A stretch of DNA of 26,539 bases, taken from CAZXNF01 sp050741255. GTDB lineage: Bacteria > Pseudomonadota > Gammaproteobacteria > Burkholderiales > SG8-41. Of the stretch, positions 1-8,047 are shown piece by piece (the stretch's first letter is position 1; each line of letters starts with the position of its first letter). The notes under the pieces were generated by a model. The model was given only the letters and a program-made list of their open reading frames with translations. It was not told the DNA's origin and did no database searches. The stretch is taken from assembly GCA_050741255.1 (NCBI GenBank), contig JBOIEQ010000053.1, positions 1 to 26,539 of the forward strand. The letters are read 5' to 3'. Made by a program: the position numbers and the translations under genes.

Positions 1-96
1 CACCCAGCCCGCGCACAGCACGTCCGGCCCGTAGCCGTTGCGGCGGGTCAGACGTTTCGCGCGCAGGCGCGTCCAGAGATTTTTCAGCAGGCCCAT
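1..96 (-). CDS. Unknown protein, N-terminal 32 residues only (cut by window edge)
   Basis: An ATG at 96 on the minus strand opens a frame with no stop before base 1. It starts MGLLKNLWTRLRAKRL and is basic and amphipathic. It lies 47 bases downstream of the DUF2917 gene in the same direction, so it is probably the fourth gene of that operon. The upstream sequence has only a weak purine stretch (GAGCGGGAC) as ribosome site. I do not recognise the family from 32 residues, and the rest of the gene is outside the window. Confidence 0.45.
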   Translation of the reverse strand, partial: MGLLKNLWTRLRAKRLTRRNGYGPDVLCAGWV

Positions 97-143
97 GTCC
101 CGCTCAACGCGCGACGCGCCGGAACGGTTGAATCCGCCTGTGA

Positions 144-458
144 TCAGTCACAGGCCGTCGTGCAGACGCTGGGAGCGGCCGGGCGACAGAACCACTGGAG
201 CGCGCGCGTCAGTGCGCCGGGACGGCGCGACGCGGTCACGGACAACCGGCTGGATTCGACCGCGCTGACCAGCGTCAGCCCGCCCCGGGCGATCCGCAGC
301 GATTCACCCGGGGCCAGCACGAAATCGCGCGCGTCGCCCTCCTGCGTGATCCACAGCCGGCCGGCCAGGCAGGTGACCGCGGCGCCGGCGGCGTCCTGCA
401 GCGACAGTCCCCCGAGACGTTCCAGCGCGACGCTGCCCTGATGCAAGGTGAGATCCAT
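144..458 (-). CDS. DUF2917 family protein
   Basis: This 104-aa soluble protein has the features I associate with the DUF2917 family: a small beta-rich domain with 'GRLWITQEGDARDF' (about residues 33-46) followed by 'LAPGESLRIARGG' (about 48-60), resembling a cupin-like fold. No catalytic function is established for the family. The ATG at 458 is preceded by a strong GGAGGA site at ideal spacing. That site begins just after the stop codon of the upstream 55-aa gene, which suggests translational coupling in one operon with the tautomerase. The C-terminal 25 residues are of low complexity and may not belong to the domain. Confidence 0.7.
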   Translation of the reverse strand: MDLTLHQGSVALERLGGLSLQDAAGAAVTCLAGRLWITQEGDARDFVLAPGESLRIARGGLTLVSAVESSRLSVTASRRPGALTRALQWFCRPAAPSVCTTACD

Positions 459-473
459 GGCGTGTCCTCCGGG

Positions 474-641
474 TTAACGCCAGTGGCCGCGCGCCATGCG
501 CGCCCGATAGCGCGTTTCGCCGACCGCCGCCAGCTGCGTCCACGCCCAGCGAGCCCAGCCGCGCCAGGTGCCGCGTGACGACCGCGCCGGGCGGTGCGCG
601 GCCACCGGAACGCGCCGGCCCAGGATGAACGCGGCGCTCAT
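474..641 (-). CDS. Small Arg/Trp-rich hypothetical protein (55 aa)
   Basis: A short frame starts at the ATG at 641, whose bases overlap the TGA of the tautomerase gene in an ATGA junction, and stops at 474. This leaves 15 bases before the DUF2917 start. The product is strongly basic, with several tryptophans in 'TWRGWARWAWTQL' (about residues 25-37), and has no signal peptide or membrane segment. The ATGA overlap upstream and the tight spacing downstream are the main reasons to call it a real gene. I do not recognise a family. It may be a short regulatory or adaptor protein, or a non-functional frame that merely bridges two genes. Confidence 0.5.
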   Translation of the reverse strand: MSAAFILGRRVPVAAHRPARSSRGTWRGWARWAWTQLAAVGETRYRARMARGHWR

Positions 642-1066
642 CGCGCCCCCGCCAGCCTGAGCGCCGCCGGCGCCTGCGCCTGCACGTAGCGGCGCTCCTG
701 CGTGAGCCCGCCGTAGCCGTAGCCCGCGGCGCGCACGTCGTGGACATGCACGTAAGAAGTCGTGTGCACGCCGCCGAGCAGTTCGTCCATCGCGGCATGC
801 ACGGCGGCAATGTAGGCCGCCTTCTCGTCCTTGGTATTGGTTTCGTCCGTGACGCCGATCGCGAGGTGATAACTGCGCGCGCCCTGCGCGGACAGCGCGG
901 CCGCGCCGATGAACCACTGTTCCGCCGGCACGAATTCCACCGCGACCGCCGTCAGCGCGGGGTCCTTGTGCAAATGCTGCCGGGTCAGCGCGGTCACCCG
1001 CGTGGCGACGGCGCGGGCCAGCGCCGGATCGCGGTCGCCGCCGAGTTTGATCTGGATGAAAGGCAT
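638..1066 (-). CDS. Tautomerase family protein (4-oxalocrotonate tautomerase-like)
   Basis: This 142-aa protein begins MPFIQIKLGG. The proline after the initiator Met is the catalytic base of the tautomerase superfamily once Met is removed, and the beta-alpha-beta start followed by 'LTAVAVEFVPAEQWFIG' fits the family. It is about twice the length of a minimal 4-OT subunit, like the longer single-chain members. The true start is the ATG at 1066, preceded by AAAAGGAG at good spacing; longer in-frame extensions lack this and would bury Pro1. The substrate cannot be read from sequence. It is the first gene of a minus-strand operon with two or three small genes and is divergent from a LysR regulator, which probably controls it. 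Confidence 0.75.
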   Translation of the reverse strand: MPFIQIKLGGDRDPALARAVATRVTALTRQHLHKDPALTAVAVEFVPAEQWFIGAAALSAQGARSYHLAIGVTDETNTKDEKAAYIAAVHAAMDELLGGVHTTSYVHVHDVRAAGYGYGGLTQERRYVQAQAPAALRLAGAR

Positions 1067-1080
1067 GGCAGGCTCCTTTT

Positions 1081-1172
1081 CGTATGCGTCATAAGAATGA
1101 CGAGGGTGGCAGTTTCCGCCCGGCTGCTCCCTGCAACAAACGATCTTTCGGTATGATTCGCATGAGCCATAC
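1081..1172. promoter_or_regulatory. Candidate LysR operator half-sites in the divergent intergenic region
   Basis: The region between the tautomerase operon and the LysR gene holds GTATG at 1151-1155 and its inverted copy CATAC at 1168-1172, separated by 12 bases, plus another GTATG at 1082-1086. LysR-type regulators usually bind dyads in such divergent intergenic regions, so this is a reasonable operator candidate. The half-sites are only 5 bases long and could occur by chance. Confidence 0.3.
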
Positions 1173-1200
1173 GCATGTGACTTTGCCGGTGACCCCACCC

Positions 1201-2130
1201 ATGAAAACCGCCCGCCTCCCCTCCCTCGACCTGCTGCGCGGCTTCGAGGCCGCCGCGCGGCACCTGAGTTTCACCAAGGCCGCCGAGGAACTGCACGTCA
1301 CGCAGTCCGCGGTCAGCCGTCAGATCAAGACGCTCGAGGATCAACTGGGCCTGCCGCTGTTCCGCCGGTTGAACCGCGCGCTGCTGCTGACCGAACAGGG
1401 GCAGGCACTGGCGCAAGCCGTCACCGCGGCGCTGGGCGGCATCGAGCAGGCGGTGAACCGCCTCTCCGTGCTGGGCGACGACCGGCCCGTCACCGTCACG
1501 GCGTCGATCTCGTTCGCCGCACTGTGGCTGGTGCCCCGTCTTGCGCGCTTCCGGGCCCAGCATCCCGCTATCGACGTGCGGCTCTCGGCCAACAACGACG
1601 TGGCGGACCTCGCGCGCGACGGTATCGACGTGGCGGTTCGCTTCTGCGAACCGCACAAGGCGCCGCCGGGGTCCGTGCCGCTGACGCGCGAAGACGTGTT
1701 TCCCGTTGTCAGTCCGCGCCTGCTGCGCGACCGCAAACGGCCCCTGAAGACGCCCGCCGACCTGAAACACCACATCATGCTGCACCTCGCCGACCCGCGC
1801 GGCGACTGGCCGTGGCTCACCTGGGCCGACTGGCTGGTGGCGCTCAAGGTGCCGGACGTGAAGCCCGCCGGCGCCCTGCACTTCGGTCATTACGACCAGG
1901 TCGTGCACGCCGCCGTGGAAGGCGAAGGCGTCGCGCTGGGGCGCACGCCGCTGCTCGAACGCCAGCTGGCGCGCGGCGAACTGATCGCGCCGTTCCGCGA
2001 CCGCGTGACGGTGACCCGGCAGTATTACGTGCTGCTGGCGCCTATGGCGCAGGAGCGGCCGCGCGCCCGGCAGTTCATGGAATGGCTGCTGGCGGAGATT
2101 CGCCGGCCCGCCGAGACCGCCGCGCAGTAA
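1201..2130 (+). CDS. LysR-family transcriptional regulator (GcvA-like)
   Basis: This 309-aa protein has an N-terminal winged helix-turn-helix: 'RLPSLDLLRGFEAAARHLSFTKAAEELHVTQSAVSRQIKTLE' (in two stretches, residues about 4-45), typical of the GcvA/AmpR branch of LysR regulators. A periplasmic-binding-like effector domain of about 200 residues follows, from 'RPVTVTASISFAALWLVPRL' to the C terminus, and the total length is normal for the family. I chose the ATG at 1201 because the DNA-binding domain begins at residue 4; the open frame extends further upstream but would add about 39 residues of non-conserved sequence. It is divergent from the tautomerase operon and lies 70 bases upstream of the exported hydrolase gene, so either may be its target. 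The effector is unknown. Confidence 0.9.
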   Translation: MKTARLPSLDLLRGFEAAARHLSFTKAAEELHVTQSAVSRQIKTLEDQLGLPLFRRLNRALLLTEQGQALAQAVTAALGGIEQAVNRLSVLGDDRPVTVTASISFAALWLVPRLARFRAQHPAIDVRLSANNDVADLARDGIDVAVRFCEPHKAPPGSVPLTREDVFPVVSPRLLRDRKRPLKTPADLKHHIMLHLADPRGDWPWLTWADWLVALKVPDVKPAGALHFGHYDQVVHAAVEGEGVALGRTPLLERQLARGELIAPFRDRVTVTRQYYVLLAPMAQERPRARQFMEWLLAEIRRPAETAAQ

Positions 2131-2200
2131 GATAGGGACGCATCCCCGGCAGCGGCAGTGCAAGACCGCGACGGAGGGCGATCACCAGGAGGAACTGCCG

Positions 2201-4204
2201 ATGAACGCTGCATATTGGGCGCGGACCGTCGTTTGGCTGTCGGCCGCGGCCGCAGGAACCGCGGCCCACGCCGTCGTCACCGACATCAACGTCACGAGCG
2301 TCGAGCGCTTCGCCGACGGCACGCCTTTCGGCCAGACCGGCGCCTACGAGCGGGTCAAGGGGACGTTCAAGGGCGAACTCGACCCCGCCGACCCGCGCAA
2401 CCGGGCGATCGTCAACCTCGACCGCGCCCCGCGCAACGCGCAGGGCAAAATCGACTACGAATCGGATTTCTTCCTGCTGCGCCCCGTTGACCCCGCGCGC
2501 GGCAACAGCAAGGTGCTGTACGACGTGGTCAACCGCGGCCGCATGTACGTGCACTGGCGGCTGATGGACGCGAAGCTCGCGTCGGCCGCGTCCGGCAACG
2601 ATCCCCGCACGCTCGCGGACGCCGGCAACGGCCTGCTTCTGCGCATGGGCTATACGCTCGCGTGGAGCGGCTGGGACCCGGACGCGCCGCGCACGAACAA
2701 CGGCCTGACGATGAAACCGGTGATCGCCACCGACAGCGGCGCGCCCATCGTGCGCACGATCCGCGATGAGCTCACGAGCGGCCTGCGCGGCCCCGCGCGC
2801 GAAACGCTGCGCCTGACCTACGAGGCCGCGAACCTCGACCAGGGCCAGGCGCGGCTGACGAAACGGCGCCATCAGGGCGATGCGCGCGAAGCCGTACCCG
2901 CCGCCGGCTGGACGTACGTGAACACGCGCGAGATCCGCCTGCTGCCCGGTTACGGAAATGAGGGGACGAAGCCCGAGCCGGGCACGCTCTACGAATTCCA
3001 TTACCCGGCGAAGGACCCGCGCGTGCTGGGCATCGGTTTCGCGGCAACGCGCGATTTCGTGGCGTTTCTACGCTATGCGACACGTGACACCGCGGGCCGG
3101 CCAAATCCCGCCGGCACGGGGATCAAGGGCACGCTCGCCTTCGGCGTGTCGCAGAGCGGACGCTTCCTGCGCGACTTCGTACACCAGGGTTTCAACCAGG
3201 ACGAATCCGCGCGCAAGGTGTTCGACGGCGTGCTCGCGCACACGGCGGGCGTGGGCGGCGTGTTCCTCAACACGGAGTTCGGCCAGCCGGCGCGCACCAA
3301 CACGCAGCATGAAGACCACACCTTTCCGGAGAACGCCTTCCCCTTCTCCACCGCGCGGCTGACGGATCCCATAACCGGCAAGACGGACGGACTGCTCCGC
3401 GGCGACGGCTTCGACCCACTCTGGATCGAGACCAACACTTCCACCGAGTACTGGCAGAAAGGCGCCTCGCTGCTGGTGACCGATCCGCTCGCCACCTACG
3501 ACCTTGAACTGCCGCGCAACGCCCGCGCCTACCTCATCGCGGGTACGCAGCACGGCGGGCAGGCGTGGATGACCTCCACCAGGGGCCCCTGCGCGAACCC
3601 GCGCAATCCGCACAGCCCGACGCCGGCGCTGCGCGCGCTGCTCGTCGCCCTTTCCGAGTGGACCGACGGCAAGACACCACCGGACTCGCGCACGCCGCGG
3701 CTGCGCGACGCCACGCTGGTGGGTCCGCAGCAGGTGAGGTTTCCCGCGGTTCCGGGCGTGCAGGTGGCGCGGCGCATGAACGAATTCGGCGTGCTGACCG
3801 ACTGGGTACAACCCGCGATGGACCTGGCGAAGCCGTACCGGCCGCTGGTGACGCAGGTCGACGCCGACGGCAACGAAACCGCCGGTGTCCTGCTGCCCGA
3901 CATCGCCGTGCCGCTCGCGACTTACACCGGCTGGAACCTGTACGCGGAGCCGTATCCCGCCGGCGCGCTGTGCGACCGCGACGGCACCTACAGCCCGTTT
4001 GCGCCGACCCGCGCCGCCCGCGAGGCGACGAACGACCCGCGCGCGTCCGTCGAGGAGCGCTATGCGAGCCACGCCGCCTACGTCGGGCGCGTGGACGAGG
4101 CCGCGCGCAGGCTGGTCGCGGCGCGACTGCTCCTGCCGGAGGACGCCGAACGCTTCATGGCCGCCGCCCGCAGTCCGGAAACGGCAAAGCGCTTCACCCG
4201 CTAG
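2201..4204 (+). CDS. Exported alpha/beta hydrolase domain-containing protein
   Basis: This 667-aa protein starts with a signal peptide (hydrophobic stretch to about residue 22, likely cleavage after AHA at 24). Its body matches the large alpha/beta-hydrolase-like family I know as Abhydrolase_10, whose members are mostly uncharacterised. A nucleophile-elbow motif GVSQSGRFLRDF places the probable catalytic serine at 317. 'IAGTQHGG' places a candidate catalytic histidine at 451. It is probably a periplasmic esterase or similar, with unknown substrate. The start at 2201 has a near-perfect AGGAGGAA site (2187-2194). It follows the LysR gene in the same direction after 70 bases, so it may be under that regulator. 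Function beyond 'hydrolase fold' is inference. Confidence 0.8.
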   Translation: MNAAYWARTVVWLSAAAAGTAAHAVVTDINVTSVERFADGTPFGQTGAYERVKGTFKGELDPADPRNRAIVNLDRAPRNAQGKIDYESDFFLLRPVDPARGNSKVLYDVVNRGRMYVHWRLMDAKLASAASGNDPRTLADAGNGLLLRMGYTLAWSGWDPDAPRTNNGLTMKPVIATDSGAPIVRTIRDELTSGLRGPARETLRLTYEAANLDQGQARLTKRRHQGDAREAVPAAGWTYVNTREIRLLPGYGNEGTKPEPGTLYEFHYPAKDPRVLGIGFAATRDFVAFLRYATRDTAGRPNPAGTGIKGTLAFGVSQSGRFLRDFVHQGFNQDESARKVFDGVLAHTAGVGGVFLNTEFGQPARTNTQHEDHTFPENAFPFSTARLTDPITGKTDGLLRGDGFDPLWIETNTSTEYWQKGASLLVTDPLATYDLELPRNARAYLIAGTQHGGQAWMTSTRGPCANPRNPHSPTPALRALLVALSEWTDGKTPPDSRTPRLRDATLVGPQQVRFPAVPGVQVARRMNEFGVLTDWVQPAMDLAKPYRPLVTQVDADGNETAGVLLPDIAVPLATYTGWNLYAEPYPAGALCDRDGTYSPFAPTRAAREATNDPRASVEERYASHAAYVGRVDEAARRLVAARLLLPEDAERFMAAARSPETAKRFTR

Positions 4205-4240
4205 AATATTTCCAGTGCCAGTACCCTCAGGGAGTACGCG

Positions 4241-4510
4241 ATGACCTTCGACTCCACCATGAAGTTTTCCACCACCATGACCCGCCCGGAGATCGAGGCG
4301 AAGCTGCCCGAACTCGCGAAGTTCGCGACCGCCGCCGACCTGCCCGAGGTCGCGCAACTGCTGACGGGTGCGGCCGGCCAGCCGGCGGCGGAGATGGAAC
4401 GGCGCTTCACCCAGTGCCTCGTCCTGCTGGACGCGAAAGACGAGTACGGCCTGCTGATCGACCAGATCGACATGCTGATGCTCAACCTGCCCAACATCAA
4501 GGGCGCTTAG
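4241..4510 (+). CDS. Small hypothetical protein (89 aa)
   Basis: This short frame has AGGGAG (4229-4234) at good spacing before the ATG. It also has a plausible -10 element, TAGAAT at 4203-4208, immediately after the preceding gene's stop. The product is predicted to be a soluble, mainly helical protein ('RPEIEAKLPELAKFATAADLPEVAQLL', about residues 15-41, read in two helices) with no membrane segment or signal peptide. I do not recognise a family. Its last 14 bases overlap the end of the convergent sugar kinase gene, and a hairpin spans the stop codon. Confidence 0.6.
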   Translation: MTFDSTMKFSTTMTRPEIEAKLPELAKFATAADLPEVAQLLTGAAGQPAAEMERRFTQCLVLLDAKDEYGLLIDQIDMLMLNLPNIKGA

Positions 4511-5426
4511 CGCGCCCTTGTTCTGCCGCCGGCGCCCACAAGCCCAGCCACGCAGCACCGCGCACGCCGCTGGCGTCACCGTGGGCCGGTGGCCGCAAGC
4601 GCGTAGCCTGCGGCGGCAGGTACGTGTGCGCCGCCCATTGCGCCGGTACGTTGCGGTACAGGCGCCCGGTCCGCGACACACCGCCACCGAGGACGATCAC
4701 GTCCGGATCGAGCAGGTTGATGACACCCGCCAGGACGATCGCCAGGTGCTGCTCGTATCGCGCGAGCGTCCTGCCGCAGGCTGCATCGCCGGCATCGGCT
4801 GCTGCGACGATGGCTTCCGTGGAAAGGACCTTGCCCGTTAATCGTACGTGATCGCGCGCCATTGCCGGTCCGGACAGGTAGGCTTCGATGCAGCCGCGGC
4901 GACCGCATCCGCACACCGGCGGATCCGGGACCTCGTCCCGCAGCGGCAAGGGGTTGTGCCCCCATTCGCCCGCCATGGCGTTGGCGCCCGTCCAAATCCG
5001 GCCGTCGACGATGAGGCCGCCACCGACGCCGGTGCCGAGAATCACGCCGAACACGACGCGTGCCCCGCGGCCAGCGCCGTCGACGGCTTCGGACAGGGCG
5101 AAACAGTTCGCGTCGTTGCCGACCTCGACGTGGCGCCCGAGCAGAGCCGCGAGATCCCGTCCGAACGGCCGTTCGTTATAGGGCGTGGCAAAGGCGTTGC
5201 GTAGCACGCCGTCCTCAAGTCCGAGCGTTCCCGGCACGCCGATGCCGATGCTGCCCGCTGTGCCAACCGCAGTCTCGGCGGCGGCAATCAATCGTGTCAG
5301 CGCGGCTAGCGCATCGGAGTACGCGCCGTGCGGTGTTGCGATGCGCGTGCGGTAACGTTCGTCCCCCGCACCGTCGAGCACGACGAGTTCGATCTTCGTG
5401 CCGCCGATGTCGATGCCGAGATGCAA
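4497..5426 (-). CDS. ROK-family sugar kinase (fructokinase/glucokinase type)
   Basis: This 309-aa protein has the ROK ATP-binding loop LGIDIGGTK (residues 3-11) and the catalytic aspartate in GNDANCF (D105). It also has the ROK zinc site: H157 in GEWGHNPLP with Cys172, 174 and 179 in CGCGRRGCIE. The GEWGHNPLP form resembles the Mak fructokinase and glucokinase branch. It should phosphorylate a hexose at O6; from its place as last gene of a trehalose operon, glucose released by the GH15 enzyme is a likely substrate (inference). I chose a TTG start at 5426, which makes the protein begin just before the conserved strand. No ATG suits, and the TTG lies 16 bases after the GH15 stop, consistent with translational coupling. 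Confidence 0.87.
   Translation of the reverse strand: MHLGIDIGGTKIELVVLDGAGDERYRTRIATPHGAYSDALAALTRLIAAAETAVGTAGSIGIGVPGTLGLEDGVLRNAFATPYNERPFGRDLAALLGRHVEVGNDANCFALSEAVDGAGRGARVVFGVILGTGVGGGLIVDGRIWTGANAMAGEWGHNPLPLRDEVPDPPVCGCGRRGCIEAYLSGPAMARDHVRLTGKVLSTEAIVAAADAGDAACGRTLARYEQHLAIVLAGVINLLDPDVIVLGGGVSRTGRLYRNVPAQWAAHTYLPPQATRLRPPAHGDASGVRGAAWLGLWAPAAEQGRAKRP
4499..4519. terminator. Probable bidirectional hairpin terminator between convergent genes
   Basis: AAGGGCGC at 4499-4506 and GCGCCCTT at 4512-4519 form a perfect 8-bp stem with a 5-base loop. It lies across the stop codon of the 89-aa gene and the last codons of the convergent kinase gene. The T-rich tract after it is short (GTTCT on the plus strand, GATGTT on the minus), so termination may be partial. 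Confidence 0.5.
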
Positions 5427-5442
5427 AGCGGGGACGGTGCGA

Positions 5443-7233
5443 TCAGAACGCCTGATCCCAGGGAATCGACAGCCGCACCCCGGAGTTGATGAGGCCGACC
5501 ATGCTGTAAGTCTGCGGAAAATTCCCCCACAGCGCGCGCGAGCGCGGATCGATGTGCTCCGCCAGGTAGCCGTGCCGGTTGCGGCAGGCCAGCATCGTTT
5601 CGAACAGCGCGCGCGCCTCCTCGCGGCGGCCGAGCGCCGCCAGCGCATCGATGTACCAGAACGAGCACACGATAAAGGCGTTCTCCGGCACGCCAAAGTC
5701 GTCCGCCTCCGCATAGCGGAACACGAAGTCGCCGCGCCGCAGCTCACCTTCCACTGCCGCCACAGTACCCGCGAAACGCGGATCGTCCGCGCGCAGGAAA
5801 CCCAGTTCGTTCAACAGGAGCAGGCTCGCGTCCAGCGCTTCGCCCTCGAACGTCGCGACAAAGCTGCCGCGTTTGGCATTCCAGGCGCGTTCGGACACCA
5901 CGCGATGGATGGCGTCGGCCCGGGTACGCCAGTAACGCGCCCGGTCGGCCAGGCCGAGCCGGTGCGCGATCTTTGCCAGACGGTCGCAGGCCACCCAGCA
6001 CATGACGCTGGAGAAGGTATGCACACGCACCTTGCCCCGCAGCTCCCACAACCCGGCGTCGGGCTGGTCGTGGACCTGCACCGCGCGCTCGCCGAGCGCC
6101 TCCAGATGATGGAACAGCGCGTTGCCGCCCGCGGCCTTCAGACGATTGTCGAAAAAAATATGCGTCGCGGCCAGCACCGCGGAACCGTAGACATCGTGCT
6201 GCACCTGCTGATACGCCAGGTTGCCGATGCGCACCGGGCCCATCTGGCGGTATCCCGCGAGCGAGTCGACCTCCGCTTCCGAAAGCTCCGCGCGGCCGTT
6301 GATGCCATATACCGGTTGCAGCACCGCGCCGTTCGCATTCGCCGCGATGTTCACGATATACGTCAGGTACCGTTCCATCGTCTTGGTGGCATTGAGGCGG
6401 TTCAGCGCATTGACCACGAAGTAGGCGTCGCGCAGCCAGCAGTAGCGGTAGTCCCAGTTGCGCATGCTGCCCTCCGTTTCGGGCAGCGAGGTCGTCACGG
6501 CGGCGATGATGGCGCCGGTATCGTGATAGGCGGCCAGCTTCAGCGAGATGGCCGCCCGGATGACCGCATCCTGCCACTCGAAGGGGATGCCGAGGCGGCG
6601 CACCCAGTCGCGCCAGTACGCCTGCGTTTCATCGCGGAAGCGGCGGCAAACGTCCGGCACATTGCCCTGCAGGGTTTCGTCGACGCCGACAGCGAAGTTC
6701 ACCTCCTCGTGCAACAGGAAGGGAATCTCCTCGACAACGGCCGTAATGGAACAGTCGGTCGTCACCCGCATCACGAAATCGCCTCCGGCATAACGGATGT
6801 GATTGCTGCCGTAGGTCATGTCCGGCCGACGCGCTCCGTACCCGGCAAGCGGCCGGAGCCGCACACGGATCCGCGGGCTGCCGGCCAGGCGCCGCACCTG
6901 CCGGACGAACAGCGACGGACAGAACATGCGCCCGAACTGCTCGAAGCGCGGCGCGAAGTCGGTGATCTCGACCGCGCCGCCATGGATATCGAACAGACGG
7001 GTCAGCAGAATGGCGGTGTTCTCGATGTAGGCCTGCTCCGCGCGCGCGAAGTCGAGAATCTCGATCGAGAACATTCCATGTTCCCGGCCGGCGCCCCGCG
7101 GTTCCAGCAATGCGCAGAACATCGGATCGCCGTCGAAACGCGGCAGGCAGGCCCACGTCCATACCGCGCGCTCGTCGACCAGCGCCGCCACGTTGGAATT
7201 GCCGATCAGTGCGTAACCGTCCAGCCCGCTCAT
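5443..7233 (-). CDS. Glycoside hydrolase family 15 protein (glucoamylase or trehalase)
   Basis: This 596-aa cytoplasmic protein has the layout of bacterial and archaeal GH15 enzymes: an N-terminal beta domain (about 1-220) and a C-terminal (alpha/alpha)6 barrel (about 225-596). Diagnostic motifs are NWDYRYCWLRDA (259-270), AGLWELR with the probable general acid E397, and YLAEHIDP with the probable general base E559 followed by the typical GNFPQTYSM. No signal peptide is present. GH15 members include glucoamylases and trehalases; sitting directly after otsA and otsB argues for intracellular trehalose hydrolysis, but this cannot be decided from motifs. Its ATG overlaps the otsB TGA as ATGA, so the two are translationally coupled. 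Confidence 0.9.
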   Translation of the reverse strand: MSGLDGYALIGNSNVAALVDERAVWTWACLPRFDGDPMFCALLEPRGAGREHGMFSIEILDFARAEQAYIENTAILLTRLFDIHGGAVEITDFAPRFEQFGRMFCPSLFVRQVRRLAGSPRIRVRLRPLAGYGARRPDMTYGSNHIRYAGGDFVMRVTTDCSITAVVEEIPFLLHEEVNFAVGVDETLQGNVPDVCRRFRDETQAYWRDWVRRLGIPFEWQDAVIRAAISLKLAAYHDTGAIIAAVTTSLPETEGSMRNWDYRYCWLRDAYFVVNALNRLNATKTMERYLTYIVNIAANANGAVLQPVYGINGRAELSEAEVDSLAGYRQMGPVRIGNLAYQQVQHDVYGSAVLAATHIFFDNRLKAAGGNALFHHLEALGERAVQVHDQPDAGLWELRGKVRVHTFSSVMCWVACDRLAKIAHRLGLADRARYWRTRADAIHRVVSERAWNAKRGSFVATFEGEALDASLLLLNELGFLRADDPRFAGTVAAVEGELRRGDFVFRYAEADDFGVPENAFIVCSFWYIDALAALGRREEARALFETMLACRNRHGYLAEHIDPRSRALWGNFPQTYSMVGLINSGVRLSIPWDQAF

Positions 7234-8015
7234 TGCCGGGGTTCTCCCATGACGTGATTCATCCAGGCTGCAAGCCAGCGGCGGACGTCCGCCGCATGCG
7301 ACACGCGCCAGCCGGCCCGCGTATCTCCGGCCCCCACTTTCACCGAATGACCGCCCAGCCGGTTGACGACTTCAAAACCGAACTCGTCAGTATGATCATC
7401 GCCGATGAATACCGGGATACGCCCGGCAAACGGCGCCTCCTGCATGAACTCCGCGATCGCCGACCCCTTGTCCCGGCCGCTGGGCTTGATTTCCCACACC
7501 ATCTTGCCCTGCTGCACCTCGAATTGCGGGCCGAGTTCGGCAGCCAGCGCGCGCGTCATCGCCTCGACCTCCTGCTCGCGGTCGGGCGCAGCGCGATAGT
7601 GAACCGCGAGATTGAGCCCTTTGTCCTCCAGCAGCAGGCCTTTCCGCTCCCGCGCGAACTGCGCCAGCACTCCCGCTGCATGCCGCAGGCCGGCGCGCGG
7701 CACGGCATGGTTGTGCAGGCGGCCGCGGGCGTCGCGCCGCTCGGTGCCGTGCTGGCCGGCCGCCAGCACGGGCAAGGGTACAAACAGCCGTTCGATGTCC
7801 GCGACCGCACGTCCGCTGATCAGGGCCACCGCGCCGCCTGCGCCCCGCATCAGGTCCCGCAACAGAGATACCAGATCCCGATCGGCCACCACCGCTGACG
7901 GCCGTTCGCGCAGTTCCAGCAGCGTGCCGTCGATATCCAGAAAAAATGCCCAATCCGGCGCGAACGCCGGCCATCGCCCGTCGCGGTCGTTGCGCTCTGC
8001 GGATTCTCTGCTCAT
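7230..8015 (-). CDS. otsB: Trehalose-6-phosphate phosphatase OtsB
   Basis: This 261-aa HAD-superfamily phosphatase removes phosphate from trehalose 6-phosphate to give trehalose. HAD motif I is FFLDIDGTLLEL, with nucleophile D27 and acid/base D29. Motif IV is FIGDDHTDE near the C terminus, a signature of trehalose phosphatases. 'ISGRAVADIERLF' and 'GQHGTERRD' in the middle are also family hallmarks. Length is normal. It lies 32 bases after otsA in the same direction and overlaps the GH15 start by four bases, so it is the second gene of the trehalose operon. The start at 8015 is the only suitable ATG, though its ribosome site is weak. Confidence 0.93.
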   Translation of the reverse strand: MSRESAERNDRDGRWPAFAPDWAFFLDIDGTLLELRERPSAVVADRDLVSLLRDLMRGAGGAVALISGRAVADIERLFVPLPVLAAGQHGTERRDARGRLHNHAVPRAGLRHAAGVLAQFARERKGLLLEDKGLNLAVHYRAAPDREQEVEAMTRALAAELGPQFEVQQGKMVWEIKPSGRDKGSAIAEFMQEAPFAGRIPVFIGDDHTDEFGFEVVNRLGGHSVKVGAGDTRAGWRVSHAADVRRWLAAWMNHVMGEPRQ

Positions 8016-8047
8016 TGCCGGCGTGGGAAATACGGGACCGATACGGG

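Noticed and set aside
994..2163. Long open frame of 389 codons on the minus strand opposite the LysR gene
   Set aside because: It is a shadow of the LysR gene in GC-rich DNA. Its residue make-up (many Arg, His, Gln, Gly) has no family features, while the plus strand encodes a clear regulator.
5398..7257. Open frame of 619 codons on the plus strand opposite the GH15 gene
   Set aside because: The minus strand carries all GH15 motifs and coupling signals. The plus-strand frame is His/Arg/Gln-rich shadow sequence with no recognisable domain.
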